Assembly: GCA_930367215.1 (NCBI GenBank)
Contig: OV884059.1
Span: 67,055,393-67,119,392, forward strand
DNA from: Pollenia angustigena
Taxonomy: Eukaryota; Arthropoda; Insecta; Diptera; Polleniidae
Direction of reading: 5' to 3'
DNA length: 64,000 bases
Shown: piece after piece, positions 31,657 through 43,361 of the stretch
Layout: every line of letters begins with the position of its first letter
Numbering within the stretch: the stretch's first letter is position 1
The notes under the pieces: model-generated
The model's input: only the letters and a program-made list of their open reading frames with translations
Database searches by the model: none
Told to the model about the DNA's origin: nothing
Made by a program: the position numbers and the translations under genes

Positions 31657-32715
31657 TTTCCAAATTAAAAGTTTGTAAAGCAGTGTTATTTATGTGTTTT
31701 TTTGTTTCTCCATGTCGCTGAAAATGATTGTTTTAGTTTACTTAAAGCTGTTTACAAATACTGCAAAAATGCCGCTTTGACTCCAGTTCCCACCCAGTCT
31801 TTCAAATAGTATCACGAAATATAACGTTTCTTGGAAGGACCTGCAGCGATGTTAACATTATCCGTCTCAGACTCCGTCGTTTCCTCTGCCTCTGAACACG
31901 TATTATTTTAAAGTATAAATATAATATTAAGTAACCTTCGGAAGGAAATAATTCCCAGTTTCTAAATTGAATTTTTTTAAGTAAAACCAAAATATTCACA
32001 TGTTGGTACATATCACTGATGTTATACGAAGGGAAAAATCCCTATTCGTAGGGATTTTCTTCTAAAAAATATAGGGAAAAAGGACAAATTTTTATATATC
32101 ATTAAAATGAGGGCACTTTTAAGTTATATTCGAAAACTGTATACATTTCGCAATTTTGTTTTTTGACTTGTGTGAGCATAGTTATACAACTGTTAACACG
32201 GCAACATTACAAATTGCTAAATTTCTTCGAGTCATCACTTGCGGTCATTTCAGCTTTGATTACAACGAAATTTTGTGGTAAACTCTTTTACAAAAATGGA
32301 TCTTTTGAACTTAATTTTACAGAGCAAGAAATAGATAATTTGTAAAAGACGGGTGTCAAAAAGTTTTGGAGTAAAGTCGAAATAGTGAAGAGCGAAATAA
32401 ACGCATATGAGCTCATTTTCATTTGATTATAAAGGATACTCTTGCTGTGAGAAAATGGCACCCTAACTATGAGTCACCTAAAATAAACTTTTTTTAAACT
32501 CTTTTTGAGCAATTTAATGGTAGGTTTTACAATTATTGGTGAGTATTTTATATTTTTTTAGATCGTAAGTTATATAGTTTTTGAATTTATGTTAAATCAT
32601 TTTTTAGTTGTCATGGTTTTTATTTTTTCTCCGATAAATTTTAAACCAAAAAAGTTATCGGACCCCGCAAAAAAAAAAAGAAGAAACCAATCGCAGTTTT
32701 ATTTATTTTTATTAT
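31657..32715. other. Intergenic DNA, nothing firmly recognised
   Basis: A small hairpin (GGGAAAAATCCC / TAGGGATTTTC blocks) lies near 32033-32064. No gene motifs. A weak frame at 32163-32345 was not recognised. Confidence 0.45.
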
Positions 32716-32861
32716 TTTTTTTTTTTTTTTTTTTTTTTTAATAATTTATTTTTATTATTGAATCTTTCTTATCGAAATTTACAATATGTATTCAAATCTT
32801 AATTCTACTTGTTGTTTATTAGTTGTTACCTGTGTAACCACTAACTGCTGTATTCAAATTT

Positions 32862-35522
32862 TTAAGACTGTCTTCTAGTTAGGCTCAAAGTATCGGTTCT
32901 TTTTAGCCTCTGGTGACCTTCGAACTGAAGCAAACCCCGAGCGAGGTAGTTAGGGTGAACCATTAGTTTACCGATGTAGCATATTGAATATTTTTTAATT
33001 TCCTCCTGGATAGTGGGGACGTTGAGATCTCTGTGGATAATATCATTACGTATATACCATGGGGCGCAGACAATTTGTCGTAATATTCTAGACTGTCTTC
33101 TTTGAAGCTTTTGGATGTTAGATGCGCATGCAGTACCCCATAATTGGATGCCATATGTCCATATTGGTTTTATGATGGACTTGTATAGAAGAACTTTGTT
33201 GTCTAAAGACAAGTTTGAGTTTCTACCGAGAAGCCAATGTAGTTGAGCTGCTTTAAGTTTCATAGCCGTTATTTTCGCTTCGATATGACGAGACCAGGTC
33301 AAACGTCTATCTATATGAACTCCCAAGTACTTTACATGGTTTTCTACCGGAACAGTGATGTTATTTATTTTTACTGCTGGGCACGTTTGTCTTCTGAGCG
33401 TGAAAGTTAAGTGAGCACATTTAGCCGGGTTAACCTTTATTCTCCATTTTTCTAGCCATGCCTCTAGTTCATTGATGTGGGACTGCAGATTTTGCGATGC
33501 GACTTTTGGGTCATGGTTAACGCTAATAAATGCTGTGTCGTCTGCAAATGTAGAGGTATGCGTGCTCAGGTTTGTTGGCATATCCGCTGTGTATATTATA
33601 TATAGAAGCGGTCCTAATATGCTGCCTTGGGGAACACCAGCAGTAATTTTCTTGAGGGGGGAGTATTTATCTTGCGACCTTACTATGAATGTTCTGCCTG
33701 TTAGATAGCTCTCCAGAAGCTTGTGAGTGTTTTGAGGAAGCATTCGTGTTATTTTGATGAGTACCACATCATGCCAAACTTTGTCAAATGCTTGGGAAAT
33801 GTCTATAAACAGGGCTGAGCAGTATTGCTTTTTCTCAAACGCCGATCTAATAAGGGTGACAATTCTATGCACTTGCTCTATTGTACCATGTTTCGCTCTG
33901 AATCCGAACTGGTGATCCGGGATGATGTCGTGTTCATTTAGATGAGGAGTTATACTTAAAATGAATATTTTTTCGAAAAGCTTTGATAGGATTGATAATA
34001 AGCTTATCGGTCTGTACGACGCAACCTGGCTAGCATCTTTTCCTGGCTTGGGAATCATAACAATTATAGACTTCTTCCATGAGGATGGGAAGTATCCGAC
34101 TCTTAATATAGCGTTAAAAATGAACAGCAAGATTCTGGAAGCAGACGAAGGTAAGTTTCTTATCATTGACCCTGTGATACGGTCAAGTCCGGGAGATTTT
34201 CTAATATTCACTTTTTCTATTGCAGATTTTACTTGAGTAATGTTAAATTTTAATGGATGGTTTACCTTATCAGGAATGGTTGGACGACAGGAACAAGTAT
34301 GTGTATCATGTGGCGTGAAAACTTTCTCAAGATGGCCCGCGAAAGCGTTTAATTTTTCATCTGTGTTTTTCGCCCAAGTGCGGTTTTCCAGTCTTAATGG
34401 AGATTCTTGGGTTATAGGGCATTTCATATGCCGTACAGCCTTCCATAAGCTATAATTGGAGTTTTTTGTGGCATCTAGGCTGTTTAGATAGCCTTCTATT
34501 GCAGACTCGTGGTTCTGTCTCAATTTGTTGCGAAGAGTTGTCAGGCATAATTGTAGTTGGGCCTTAGTGGTTGGGGAACGACTGTTTTGCCATTGTCTTC
34601 TTAACTTCCTTTTTTCTCTGATAAGGGTCTCTATATCCGTCGATGTATTGTAAGGAGCACGTTTAATTGTCCGCTTGATTGGGGTTGCATTTCTTGCTGC
34701 AGCATCCAAGACTTCTGTAAATCGGTCGACAGCTATTTGGATGTCAGATGAATTTTTTAGGGGAATGCACTGTGATAGGTGAGAGCTCACATACATTTTA
34801 TACTTTAACCAATTTGTGTTTCTGTTTGGATAGGAAAACCAGTTTGCAGCTGCGGCGTCAGAGTTACATTTTAAAATGAGGATTGAAGGTGAATGATCAG
34901 ACGAAAGATCATAGGAGGAACTAACTAGTACCTGATCGCGCTTGATGTTTTTGATTACAGCAAAGTCAATAAGGTCTGGTAGCTTGTTGAAGTCGGTTGG
35001 CCAATAGGTAGGCTCACCACTCGATACCACATCAAAGTTATTTGCAGTTACGGTATTATATAGCTGATTACCTCTAGGACTAATAAGTCTGGAGCCCCAA
35101 TATGTATGTTTAGCGTTGTAGTCGCCAGCAGCAATGAATTTCTGGCCCAATGTGGAGAAGAAGTTGAGAAATTTATCGTGTAGAATTTTGTGCCTCGGGG
35201 GACAATAAACGGATGTTAACGTTAGTTTGAAATCAGTCAGATTTATAGATGTGGCCTGGATACAATCTTCTTCGAACTCTGGCAATGGTAAGTGTCTGAT
35301 GTGTTTGTGCACAATTATGGCTGTGCCACCACAAGCTCGTCCGCTGGGATGTTTTGTGTCATACGTAAGGTAACCATTTACCCTAAAGCAGTTTTTATGA
35401 GTAAAGTGTGTTTCAGAGACAAGAAGTACGTCGATTTCATGCCTATGAAGAAAGTTTGCAACTTCGTGTTTATGTTGGGATAACCCGTTTGCATTCCAGA
35501 AACATATTTTTAACTAGTTCAT
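32862..35522 (-). pseudogene. Jockey ORF2: endonuclease and reverse transcriptase, stop at codon 3
   Basis: From ATG at 35522 the frame reads M-N-stop-LKICFWNANGLSQHKHEV and is then open to 32862. The next in-frame ATG is at 35312, so the first 70 residues, including the start of the apurinic-type endonuclease, would be lost without readthrough. Domains in order: endonuclease (SETHF, GDYNAKHTYWGSR, SSDHSPS), then reverse transcriptase (SYRPISLLSILSKLFEK, DHQFGFRAKHGTIEQ, LFIDISQAFDKVWH, GVPQGSILGPLLYIIYTAD, FADD), then a C-terminal region with WTYGIQLWGTA. It nicks target DNA and copies the RNA. The homologous codon in copy 2 is Gln (CAG), so one C-to-T change explains the stop. Confidence 0.9.
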
Positions 35523-36994
35523 TTTTTGTTGAGTAGAACTTGCAGGAGCATGTTCTGGTTTCGCATCATTTCCTGAAACATGCTCTGCATAGTGGCCATG
35601 AAGTTATTCATAGTTTGAATTAAATTTTCAATTGAGGTAGGCATTTGTAGACCTTCCCTAGGAACATTAGCGTATGGAGGTTGCTTTGCGTTGGAAGTAC
35701 TCGGGGGATTTTTCGCATTAGGGTTTCCTTTTAGGACTTGGGCATATGATTGGTTTTGTTTGTTTGTTTGTGTAGTACTAGCAATAGAGCCAGCGGCTTG
35801 GCTGGGCGCATGTGATGGACCATATTGGGAGTGAGTATATTTTTGAACTAAAGCTGGTTTTTTTAAATGCAAGAAGACTTTACAACCCCTATAGTTTGCC
35901 GTGTGATTTTCGCCACAGTTGCTGCATTTCTTGACATTTGGGTCAACTTTAGAACGATTACATTCGGCGGTTTTATGAGCGTCGCCACAAACCACACATA
36001 CGTGAGGCAATTTACAATATGATTTTGTATGCCCATATTCCTGACAGTTTGTGCATTGGGAGGGAGCCTTTCGTTTTATTGGCTCCTCAACAGTTATTCT
36101 TCTGTTGAGTAGTTATCGCAAGTTGTATATGGGATGAACTGAATTTTTGGTTTTGAGAACCGATGAATCAAACGATATCTCAATGCGGTGCAGTGGTTGG
36201 GGAACTTTGTTCCTGTTCAAAATGTTATGAACCGATTTTACCTCGTACCCCTCTTGCTCTACGGCAGATTTTATTTCATCTGTAGGAACGGAACTATCTA
36301 TGCCTTTTATGACAATAATCAATCCCTTAGCACTTTTTAATTGGTATGTATAGTAGCTTTTATTTTCTGCGTCCAGGTGTCTTGATATAATACGAAAGTT
36401 CGTTTCTGTACTGGCTTGAATTTTGGTCTCTTGAATTTGTCCGCGTCGTATAGAAACGACGTAGAAATTGTTCTTACCTACAAGTTGAGTCAACATGTTG
36501 ACTATGCTATTTGATGTTTGCTCCCGCAGATAGATAGGTGGCGGTTTAACTTCTTTAGTGGCTGTCCCATTAGCTAATTCTGCTTCTTCATCGTCAGGTA
36601 TGGATAGTACAGAGAATCTGTTACCATTTGTTGGCAAAGAGACTACGTTAGAGCCTTTGTATTGTTTGGCCACGCGTTCCTGTTGGGTGGACCTAGGGCT
36701 AGCCTTTCTCTTAGTTATTGTTATATATCTGTCCATGCCTGTTTGCACTTTAGTACTTTTTGGTACAGCTCCTGTATTTGTTAATGCAAATCGTGATGTT
36801 CCAGGTTTTTCGTTATTATTCCTCTGGTCAGACGGCTTCACACTTTGAACCACATTTACGGTCGGATCAACACACTTGCTCAGGTTGGGCACACTTGAAC
36901 TTAAATTTCTGTATGGAAAACCAGTTGCGCTGGCAATTTTTGCACTTAAAAGATGTTTGTTTAATTCAGGGTATCGAATGTTTTCATTGCTCAT
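35519..36994 (-). pseudogene. Jockey ORF1: RNA-binding protein, one nonsense codon
   Basis: It starts MSNENIRYPELNKHL. A polar N-terminus is followed by a PRE-type domain (NNFYVVSIRRGQIQETKI, YYTYQLKSAKGLIIVIKGI), HRIEISFDSS, then three zinc knuckles (CTNCQEYGHTKSYC, CVVCGDAHKTAEC, CSNCGENHTANYRGC) and a C-terminal Met/Gln-rich coiled coil. ORF1 proteins coat the element RNA. A TAA at 36113-36115 interrupts just before the zinc knuckles, where copy 2 has a Tyr codon (YNLRYLLNRR). Downstream the frame is open to the TGA at 35519-35521, which overlaps the ORF2 start. Confidence 0.9.
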
Positions 36995-37090
36995 TATTAT
37001 ATTATTTTTTTTTTTTTGTATTTTTGTTACTCACTGATACACGTCCGTACTCGTCAAGAGCTAGTTCGCAACAATTTATTATTTGACCAT

Positions 37091-38560
37091 AATTTTTTGG
37101 CTTCTATTTTAGCCAATCTTTTTATTTCTTCGGCAATGAATTATATCTAGATACTTTTTTAATCACTCAATAAATAAATCGGTTTTTAATCATCAAAAGT
37201 TATCTAAGATGACTCTTTCAGGTGATTTTTACAATATATGTACATCAATACAATTGATTTCAATTGTATTGATATTTCACCATTTAAAAGTTGTAGGGAT
37301 TTTTGTAGACAATGGCGCCTTTTCTAAAATTATTACCAAGTGTTAACTTTTTCAAGTACCTATTTAAGTTATTCACAGATGATTACTGTCAGCATAAAAA
37401 GTTTACACTTAATTATAGGTATAGCTGTAACTAAATGCCAACTAACTAATACATTCAAAGAACAGCTGATTGATGTCATTTTATAATTTATTTCAAAAGT
37501 ACAACATTTTTGAAGTGGTTATAAAAATATAAATGGAAAAAATTATAAGAGATATTCAAATTATATCAGATAAAAACACGGCAAAAACAGTTAAGACGTC
37601 TAAAACACGCTGCAGTCCATTTGAAATGCATTGCTGCTGCATCCAAAAAACATACATGGTACAAAAAAAAAAAAAAAAAAAAAACTAGAACTAGAACTAG
37701 ATGTGTTCCTAGTCGTTAAAATACTATTGAATATTTTTATTTTTACAAGTCCTTATTTTAATTGATTTATATACTATTATAACCAAAAAAATAACCTTTT
37801 TAGAATTTGTGTTACTTCTTTAAACAACAAAAAATGGGGTTTTAATAGTTTGATAAGCTTTTTAATTAATCACAGAATATATTGTTCAAAATATTATCGA
37901 CTTTTAATTTTTTCTACATGCCAATATGCATGGTTTCATTTCTTCTATCAGCTTAAGTCTATAACTGTCTATGAACTGTTTTTTAGTTTCTGTTTTGTTA
38001 CTGAATATGCGCCAATTTCTTTAACGCGTAGGGAAAATAGCGATTTTTTTTGGGCTGCGGAAGGACTTTTCAAAAAAGTGTATAACATCACTGCCTCTGA
38101 GGTTTTAGGTGTGTGTACCAACTTTGTAGAAAATGTTCCGCAAAACATTTTTTGACAAATATTACCCTCAGTTTTCGTGCTTTTTTATAAATGATTAAAG
38201 ATCTTATTCGAGTCACGTCTCTAATTCTAGATTCTTAATTTTTGTAGCATATTCGGATGTATGATTTCCTGAACAATACAAGAAAAACGAAGTTATGTGC
38301 TGACTAGCCTCGAGAATTACCTTTTACAAGAGTTTTTTCAAAAATTTTCCTATTTTGGATTTTTAAAAAGCAAATTTTTCATATATAAAAACGTTTGTCG
38401 CTCTTATTTAAGTTGTCTGTAAATTAGAGTAATAAATAGTTAGTTTCAAAGGAAATTGTTCTATACTGTAAACTAAGAGCAAGTCTATTCAATACAAATA
38501 ATAAAATAAGTAAAAAGAAGTAAGAAAAGTATTTTTTTTTTCACAAATTAATTTTTTTTC
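37091..38560. other. Spacer between two head-to-head LINEs
   Basis: It contains a 14-base perfect hairpin (ATCAATACAATTGA / TCAATTGTATTGAT, near 37243-37272), an A-run at about 37662-37683 followed by the tandem CTAGAACTAGAACTAG, and an open frame of 101 codons at 37850-38155 that I do not recognise. The A-run may mark the tail of an older retro-insertion. Confidence 0.45.
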
Positions 38561-38679
38561 TATAACATGCGAAAAGACGCTGTTTTCATTTATGTAAGTA
38601 GCTAATGTTATTTAAATGAAACATTTATACAAACAAAAATCAAAAAAAAAAAACACAAATTATCCAATTTAAAATTTAA

Positions 38680-38711
<32 letters not shown>

Positions 38712-38748
38712 CATAAATAAAGAATAGTGCTAAAGTAAACAAACAAAA

Positions 38749-40719
38749 ATGCCTGTAGGGCATTCTCCCCCCACACTTACAAGTGATGATAAACAACTGT
38801 CTCCCGCGCAAATCGCATCACCATCAAATTTGAGTATAAATTATCCAATTATCTCAAAAACTCTCACTGCACCTGCGCAATCAACACCTCTCTCGTGGTC
38901 AACGCAATGCAAAACTCCAACTCTTTCTTCAACACCTACACACAATAATTTCTTACCCCCTCCTTCGCCTTTAACAATGTATCAACAAATCAATTCTGCT
39001 AGCTCAAGCATGTCTGCTATTATAAGTACCCAGGCATCTACAACTACTACTACAACAACGTCAACAATTTTCTCTCAAGTACCGATCATGTCAATAACTA
39101 CTGCACCCACACAAACTCAAACTCTCTTTAATAATGACCAAGTGAGCAATGCCAATAATAATTCGCACACATTATCTACATACACTCAATCGATGCATAA
39201 CTCAATCACTCAAAATCAGAAACAGAAGCAACCGGCAATAGTCACTACAAAAGGCGCTATACCTAAACAGAACAAAATAGACTCAACAAAAGAAAACGTA
39301 ACACTAACAGGCATTGATCGTTACTTCACTATAACTAAGCGTAAACGAAGCCCAAATTCTTCAAAAAAGCAACCTTCGCCAAAATTAATTAAAAGTACTT
39401 TTACAAAAAATACGGTAAGTGAAAACCGTTATTCTATTTTAGATAATGAATCTGAAGATATGGCCGATGAACCAAAAAAAGCGTACAAACCGCCACCAAT
39501 ATACGTACGAGAGCCCAATTCAAATATTCTAGTCAATAGTTTATCCGATAAAGTCGGTAAAAACAACTTTTACGTGGTCTCTATTCGAAGAGGCAACCTC
39601 ACTGAAACTAAAATACAAACACCCACTGAAGTAAGCTACCGCGAAGTTATAAAATACTTAGACTCAGAAAAAAAAAGTTACTACACCCATCAATTAAAAA
39701 GTGCAAAGGGTCTTACCGTTGTTATCAAAGGTATTGAGGACAATGTCCCTATAAACGATATAACAGCAGCAATAAACAGCGAAGGCTACGAAGTAAAATC
39801 AATTCATAACATATTCAATAGGAACAAAATCTCGCAACCACTTTTTAGGGTTGAAATCGCTTTTGACCCCAAAAAACTTAAAAAAAATGAGCCCCACCCC
39901 ATTTATAACTTGCGGTACCTCCTTAACCGTAGAATTTCTGTGGAGGAACCTAGAAAACGCAAAGATCCACCCCAATGTTTAAATTGCCAGGAATTTGGCC
40001 ATACAAAAAAATACTGTAGACTACCATCAGTCTGTGTCAAATGTGGTGACATCCACAAAACTTCCGAATGTTCAAATTCCAAAAACGATCCCACCCTCAA
40101 AAGATGTGGCAACTGTGGTGGAAACCATACCGCCAACTACAGAGGCTGTCCAGTTTTCATCCAACTCAAGAAAACGTACTCCAATAAACCAGATAATCGT
40201 CAATTCAGATCTAATGACTTCCCACAACTCAAAAACGCGCACATTCCTACTCAAAATGCCCCCTATGCACAGAACACTAATAATAACAATAATCCAGGAG
40301 TTATGTCTTCCAATCTACAAAGCATTTACAATTTCCCCTCATCCGTTCAATTTGAAACACTTCGTAACGATAGTAGAACTGTGAACCCTACACCTATAAC
40401 ATACGCTCAAGCAACAAGGGAATCCCAATATTCCGAAAACCCTTCACAATCGTCTTACCGTCAAAACATTTTTAATCTCCCCTCAACCGCTCAATCTAAA
40501 ACAACACGTAATGACAGTAGAACAGTAAACCCTACATCAATATCGTACGTTCAAACATCAAGGGAATCCGAAACCCCTATACAAAAAAGTTCATTAGAAG
40601 CGTCCATTGTAGTTTTAATTCAAACTATGAACAACTTTATGTCGAACATGCAAGTCATTATGCAAGAATTGCTCAGAAACCAGGGCATGCTAATTCAAGC
40701 ATTCTCAAACAAACAATGA
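38749..40719 (+). CDS. Jockey ORF1: nucleic-acid-binding protein with three zinc knuckles
   Basis: 656 residues. The first ~190 are Ser/Thr/Gln/Asn-rich and probably disordered. Then come TGIDRYFTITKRKRSP, an acidic linker, a PRE-like domain (NNFYVVSIRRGNLTETKI; YYTHQLKSAKGLTVVIKGI), IYNLRYLLNRRISVEEP, and zinc knuckles CLNCQEFGHTKKYC, CVKCGDIHKTSEC and CGNCGGNHTANYRGC. A Gln/Asn-rich tail contains two similar blocks (SYRQNIF / RNDSRTVNPT repeats), followed by a Met/Gln-rich helix ending AFSNKQ. It is expected to bind element RNA and act as a chaperone. ATG at 38749 is chosen because the upstream sequence is A-rich non-coding. The frame is intact, unlike copy 1. Confidence 0.93.
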   Translation: MPVGHSPPTLTSDDKQLSPAQIASPSNLSINYPIISKTLTAPAQSTPLSWSTQCKTPTLSSTPTHNNFLPPPSPLTMYQQINSASSSMSAIISTQASTTTTTTTSTIFSQVPIMSITTAPTQTQTLFNNDQVSNANNNSHTLSTYTQSMHNSITQNQKQKQPAIVTTKGAIPKQNKIDSTKENVTLTGIDRYFTITKRKRSPNSSKKQPSPKLIKSTFTKNTVSENRYSILDNESEDMADEPKKAYKPPPIYVREPNSNILVNSLSDKVGKNNFYVVSIRRGNLTETKIQTPTEVSYREVIKYLDSEKKSYYTHQLKSAKGLTVVIKGIEDNVPINDITAAINSEGYEVKSIHNIFNRNKISQPLFRVEIAFDPKKLKKNEPHPIYNLRYLLNRRISVEEPRKRKDPPQCLNCQEFGHTKKYCRLPSVCVKCGDIHKTSECSNSKNDPTLKRCGNCGGNHTANYRGCPVFIQLKKTYSNKPDNRQFRSNDFPQLKNAHIPTQNAPYAQNTNNNNNPGVMSSNLQSIYNFPSSVQFETLRNDSRTVNPTPITYAQATRESQYSENPSQSSYRQNIFNLPSTAQSKTTRNDSRTVNPTSISYVQTSRESETPIQKSSLEASIVVLIQTMNNFMSNMQVIMQELLRNQGMLIQAFSNKQ

Positions 40720-43361
40720 ACCAGATAAAAATATGTTTTTGGAACGCCAATGGCCTCAGCCAACATAAACAAGAAGTAGAACACTTCTTGAGTTCCCAAG
40801 AAATTGACATACTGCTAATATCTGAGACACATTTTACTGTTAAAAACTGTTTTAGAATCAAAGGATATTCAATATACGATACTAAACACCCCAGTGGCAA
40901 AGCGTGTGGTGGCTCCGCCATAATTATAAAAGAAAAACTGAGTCATTTTCCATTGAACGAATATAAAACAGAACACATCCAAGCAACTTCCATTACCCTT
41001 ATGGCAGAAAATCTAACAATTTCTTCTGTTTATTGTCCTCCTAAACATAGCATACCGGAATGCCAATACACCCATTACTACAAAACCTTAGGTACCAAAT
41101 TTATTGCAGCTGGGGATTACAACGCAAAGCACACCCACTGGGGTTCTCGACTCAATAACTCTAAAGGGAGACAGCTTTTAAAATCGATAGTCTCATGCAA
41201 ACTAGATGTTATATCTGGGGGTCAGCCAACTCATTGGCCATCAGACCCAAACAAGATTCCAGATATTCTCGACTTTGCGGTATTAAAGAACATTAAACGT
41301 GAACACATTTCTATAGTCACATCTCTCGATCTCTCGTCCGACCATTCACCTTCAATATTGACGGTCTTTCAGGAACATCCGATCCCCAAGCACCGGTATT
41401 TCCCAAACAGGATGACTAATTGGCTTAAATATAAAAAGTACATAAGTTCACACTTACCCTCTAATATCTCATTGAAAAATGAAGAAGAAGTGCAAGAAGC
41501 AATAAGCATGTTTACAGACACAATTTATATCGCAGCAAATGTTTCTACACCGACTATAAATCAGACAACGAAAAAAGCACAATGCCCACAAAATGTTCAA
41601 ACTCTGATTAGAGAAAAAAGAAACCTTAGAAGATTATGGCAGCAACATAGATCTCCAGCTTTAAAACTCCAACTTAACCAATGTCAAAGAGCACTCCGCA
41701 AAGTTCTCCAGGAAAATAAAGTTTCGTCCCTCCAAAGATATCTACAAAATCTTGATCCAACAGAAAGAACTAACTACAGCCTATGGAAGGCCACTAAAAA
41801 CCTAAACTGCCCTATAAGTTACGAGTCTCCAATTCGCCTTATTGACGGCAGTTGGGCCAGAAGTCCAAATAACAAATCTAAAGCCTTTGCGAACCACCTA
41901 GAACAAGTGTTCACACCCAATAACACCAACTCCGACATAATTGTCCCACAGATAAATGAGAAAGTAGTTTCCCCCATAAAACTTCGATTTCCTAACATAA
42001 TAACAGCTGTTCGAAATCTAAACACAAAGAAATCTCCTGGTCAAGACAAAATTACAGCAAAAATGTTATGTGAACTACCTAGCAATGCCCTAAGACTTAT
42101 GCTTTATATATTTAACGCAATCCTGCGTATAGGCTTTTACCCTTCCACTTGGAAAATATCCGAGATTATAATGATTCCAAAGCCAGGAAAAGATCCCAGT
42201 CAAGTAAGCTCATACAGGCCAATAAGTCTTCTCTCTATTTTGTCAAAGCTTTTTGAAAAATTATTTCTTAATGCACTAACTCCATTCCTTAAAGATCACC
42301 AAATCATCCCCGCTCACCAATTTGGGTTCCGAAAAGACCACAGTACGGTAGAACAAATTCATCGAATAGTGACTCTTATCAGAAGAACATTTGAGGAAAA
42401 GCTATATTGCACTTCATTATTTATTGATATTTCTCAAGCCTTTGACAAAGTCTGGCACAAAGGGTTAATATATAAAATAGTTTCGCTGTTACCCCAAAAT
42501 ACACACAAACTTCTAAAAAGTTACTTAACCGACAGAACATTCGTGGTCAAGGTCAAAGACATAATCTCAAGCCCCAGAAAAATTTCGGCTGGTGTTCCCC
42601 AAGGCAGTATTCTTGGTCCCCTTATGTATATTCTATACACTGCAGATATGCCCACAAGTGCCCTTACACATACTGCAACCTTCGCAGACGACACCGCATT
42701 TCTTTGCATAGATAAAAATCCTAATATTGCTTCTTACAACTTGCAAACTCACATTTATGAAGTTGAAAAATGGCTTACTAAATGGAAAATAATGGTAAAC
42801 CCTTCGAAATGTGCCCAAGTTACATTTACCTTAAGAAGGGAAAACTGCCCTAATATAACAATAAACAATGTTAATGTCCCTGAGAAGTCGCATATAAAAT
42901 ATCTGGGAATTCACCTCGACCGACGCCTCACTTGGTCTCAACATATTGACTCCAAATGTACACAACTAAAACTTAAAACTTCTCAGTTGCTCTGGCTCCT
43001 AAATTCTCACTCCACCCTCAATCTTGAATTTAAGGTCCTATTATACAAAGCCATCTTCAAGCCAATCTGGACTTATGGAATACAACTATGGGGAACTGCA
43101 TCAGTATCCAATGTTGAAAAATTGCAAAGAAGGCAATCCAAAATATTACGCCTTATAACTGGCAGCCCGTGGTTTATCCGCAACGAAAACATACACAAAG
43201 ATCTTAGCATCCCATACATCCGTGAAGAAATACAGAAATATTGTTCCAAATACGTACGTAAATTGTCAACACACCCAAATCCCTTAGCACAGACTTTACT
43301 CCTATTTAGAGGACATAGTCGTTTAAATAGAGTAGACACATTGGCTATAGCTCACCAGTAA
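40716..43361 (+). CDS. Jockey ORF2: endonuclease/reverse transcriptase, intact
   Basis: 881 residues. Residues 1-220 form an exonuclease III-like endonuclease (ICFWNANGLSQH, LLISETHF with catalytic Glu, GDYNAKHTHWGSR, SSDHSPS with catalytic Asp-His). About residues 440-720 form the reverse transcriptase (SYRPISLLSILSKLFEKL; HQFGFRKDHSTVEQIHRIV; LFIDISQAFDKVWH with the first catalytic Asp; AGVPQGSILGPLMYILYTAD; ATFADDTAFL with the catalytic Asp pair). The C-terminus has WTYGIQLWGTASVSN and no RNase H, as in jockey. The start ATG overlaps the ORF1 stop (ATGA), so translation probably relies on termination-reinitiation. Functional by inspection. Confidence 0.94.
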   Translation: MNQIKICFWNANGLSQHKQEVEHFLSSQEIDILLISETHFTVKNCFRIKGYSIYDTKHPSGKACGGSAIIIKEKLSHFPLNEYKTEHIQATSITLMAENLTISSVYCPPKHSIPECQYTHYYKTLGTKFIAAGDYNAKHTHWGSRLNNSKGRQLLKSIVSCKLDVISGGQPTHWPSDPNKIPDILDFAVLKNIKREHISIVTSLDLSSDHSPSILTVFQEHPIPKHRYFPNRMTNWLKYKKYISSHLPSNISLKNEEEVQEAISMFTDTIYIAANVSTPTINQTTKKAQCPQNVQTLIREKRNLRRLWQQHRSPALKLQLNQCQRALRKVLQENKVSSLQRYLQNLDPTERTNYSLWKATKNLNCPISYESPIRLIDGSWARSPNNKSKAFANHLEQVFTPNNTNSDIIVPQINEKVVSPIKLRFPNIITAVRNLNTKKSPGQDKITAKMLCELPSNALRLMLYIFNAILRIGFYPSTWKISEIIMIPKPGKDPSQVSSYRPISLLSILSKLFEKLFLNALTPFLKDHQIIPAHQFGFRKDHSTVEQIHRIVTLIRRTFEEKLYCTSLFIDISQAFDKVWHKGLIYKIVSLLPQNTHKLLKSYLTDRTFVVKVKDIISSPRKISAGVPQGSILGPLMYILYTADMPTSALTHTATFADDTAFLCIDKNPNIASYNLQTHIYEVEKWLTKWKIMVNPSKCAQVTFTLRRENCPNITINNVNVPEKSHIKYLGIHLDRRLTWSQHIDSKCTQLKLKTSQLLWLLNSHSTLNLEFKVLLYKAIFKPIWTYGIQLWGTASVSNVEKLQRRQSKILRLITGSPWFIRNENIHKDLSIPYIREEIQKYCSKYVRKLSTHPNPLAQTLLLFRGHSRLNRVDTLAIAHQ

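Larger units (their letters stand above)
32716..37090 (-). mobile_element. Jockey-clade LINE, copy 1 (nearly complete)
   Basis: A non-LTR retrotransposon on the minus strand: about 90 bases of 5' UTR (with GCGAACTAGCTCTTGACGAG), ORF1, ORF2 overlapping by ATGA, a short 3' UTR and a poly(A) tail (seen as T-run at 32721-32739). Each ORF has a single nonsense codon, so this copy is dead but young. The 5' border is approximate and target duplications were not found. Its proteins are clearly related to, but diverged from, those of copy 2, so they represent different families. Confidence 0.9.

Noticed and set aside
30506..31721. Apparent pair of homologous small genes in opposite orientation
   Set aside because: They are the two arms of an inverted-repeat element read in the same sense, not genes.
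37850..38155. Open frame of 101 codons between the two LINEs
   Set aside because: Not recognised, Phe/Tyr-rich, no Kozak-like context or conserved motif; within chance length here.
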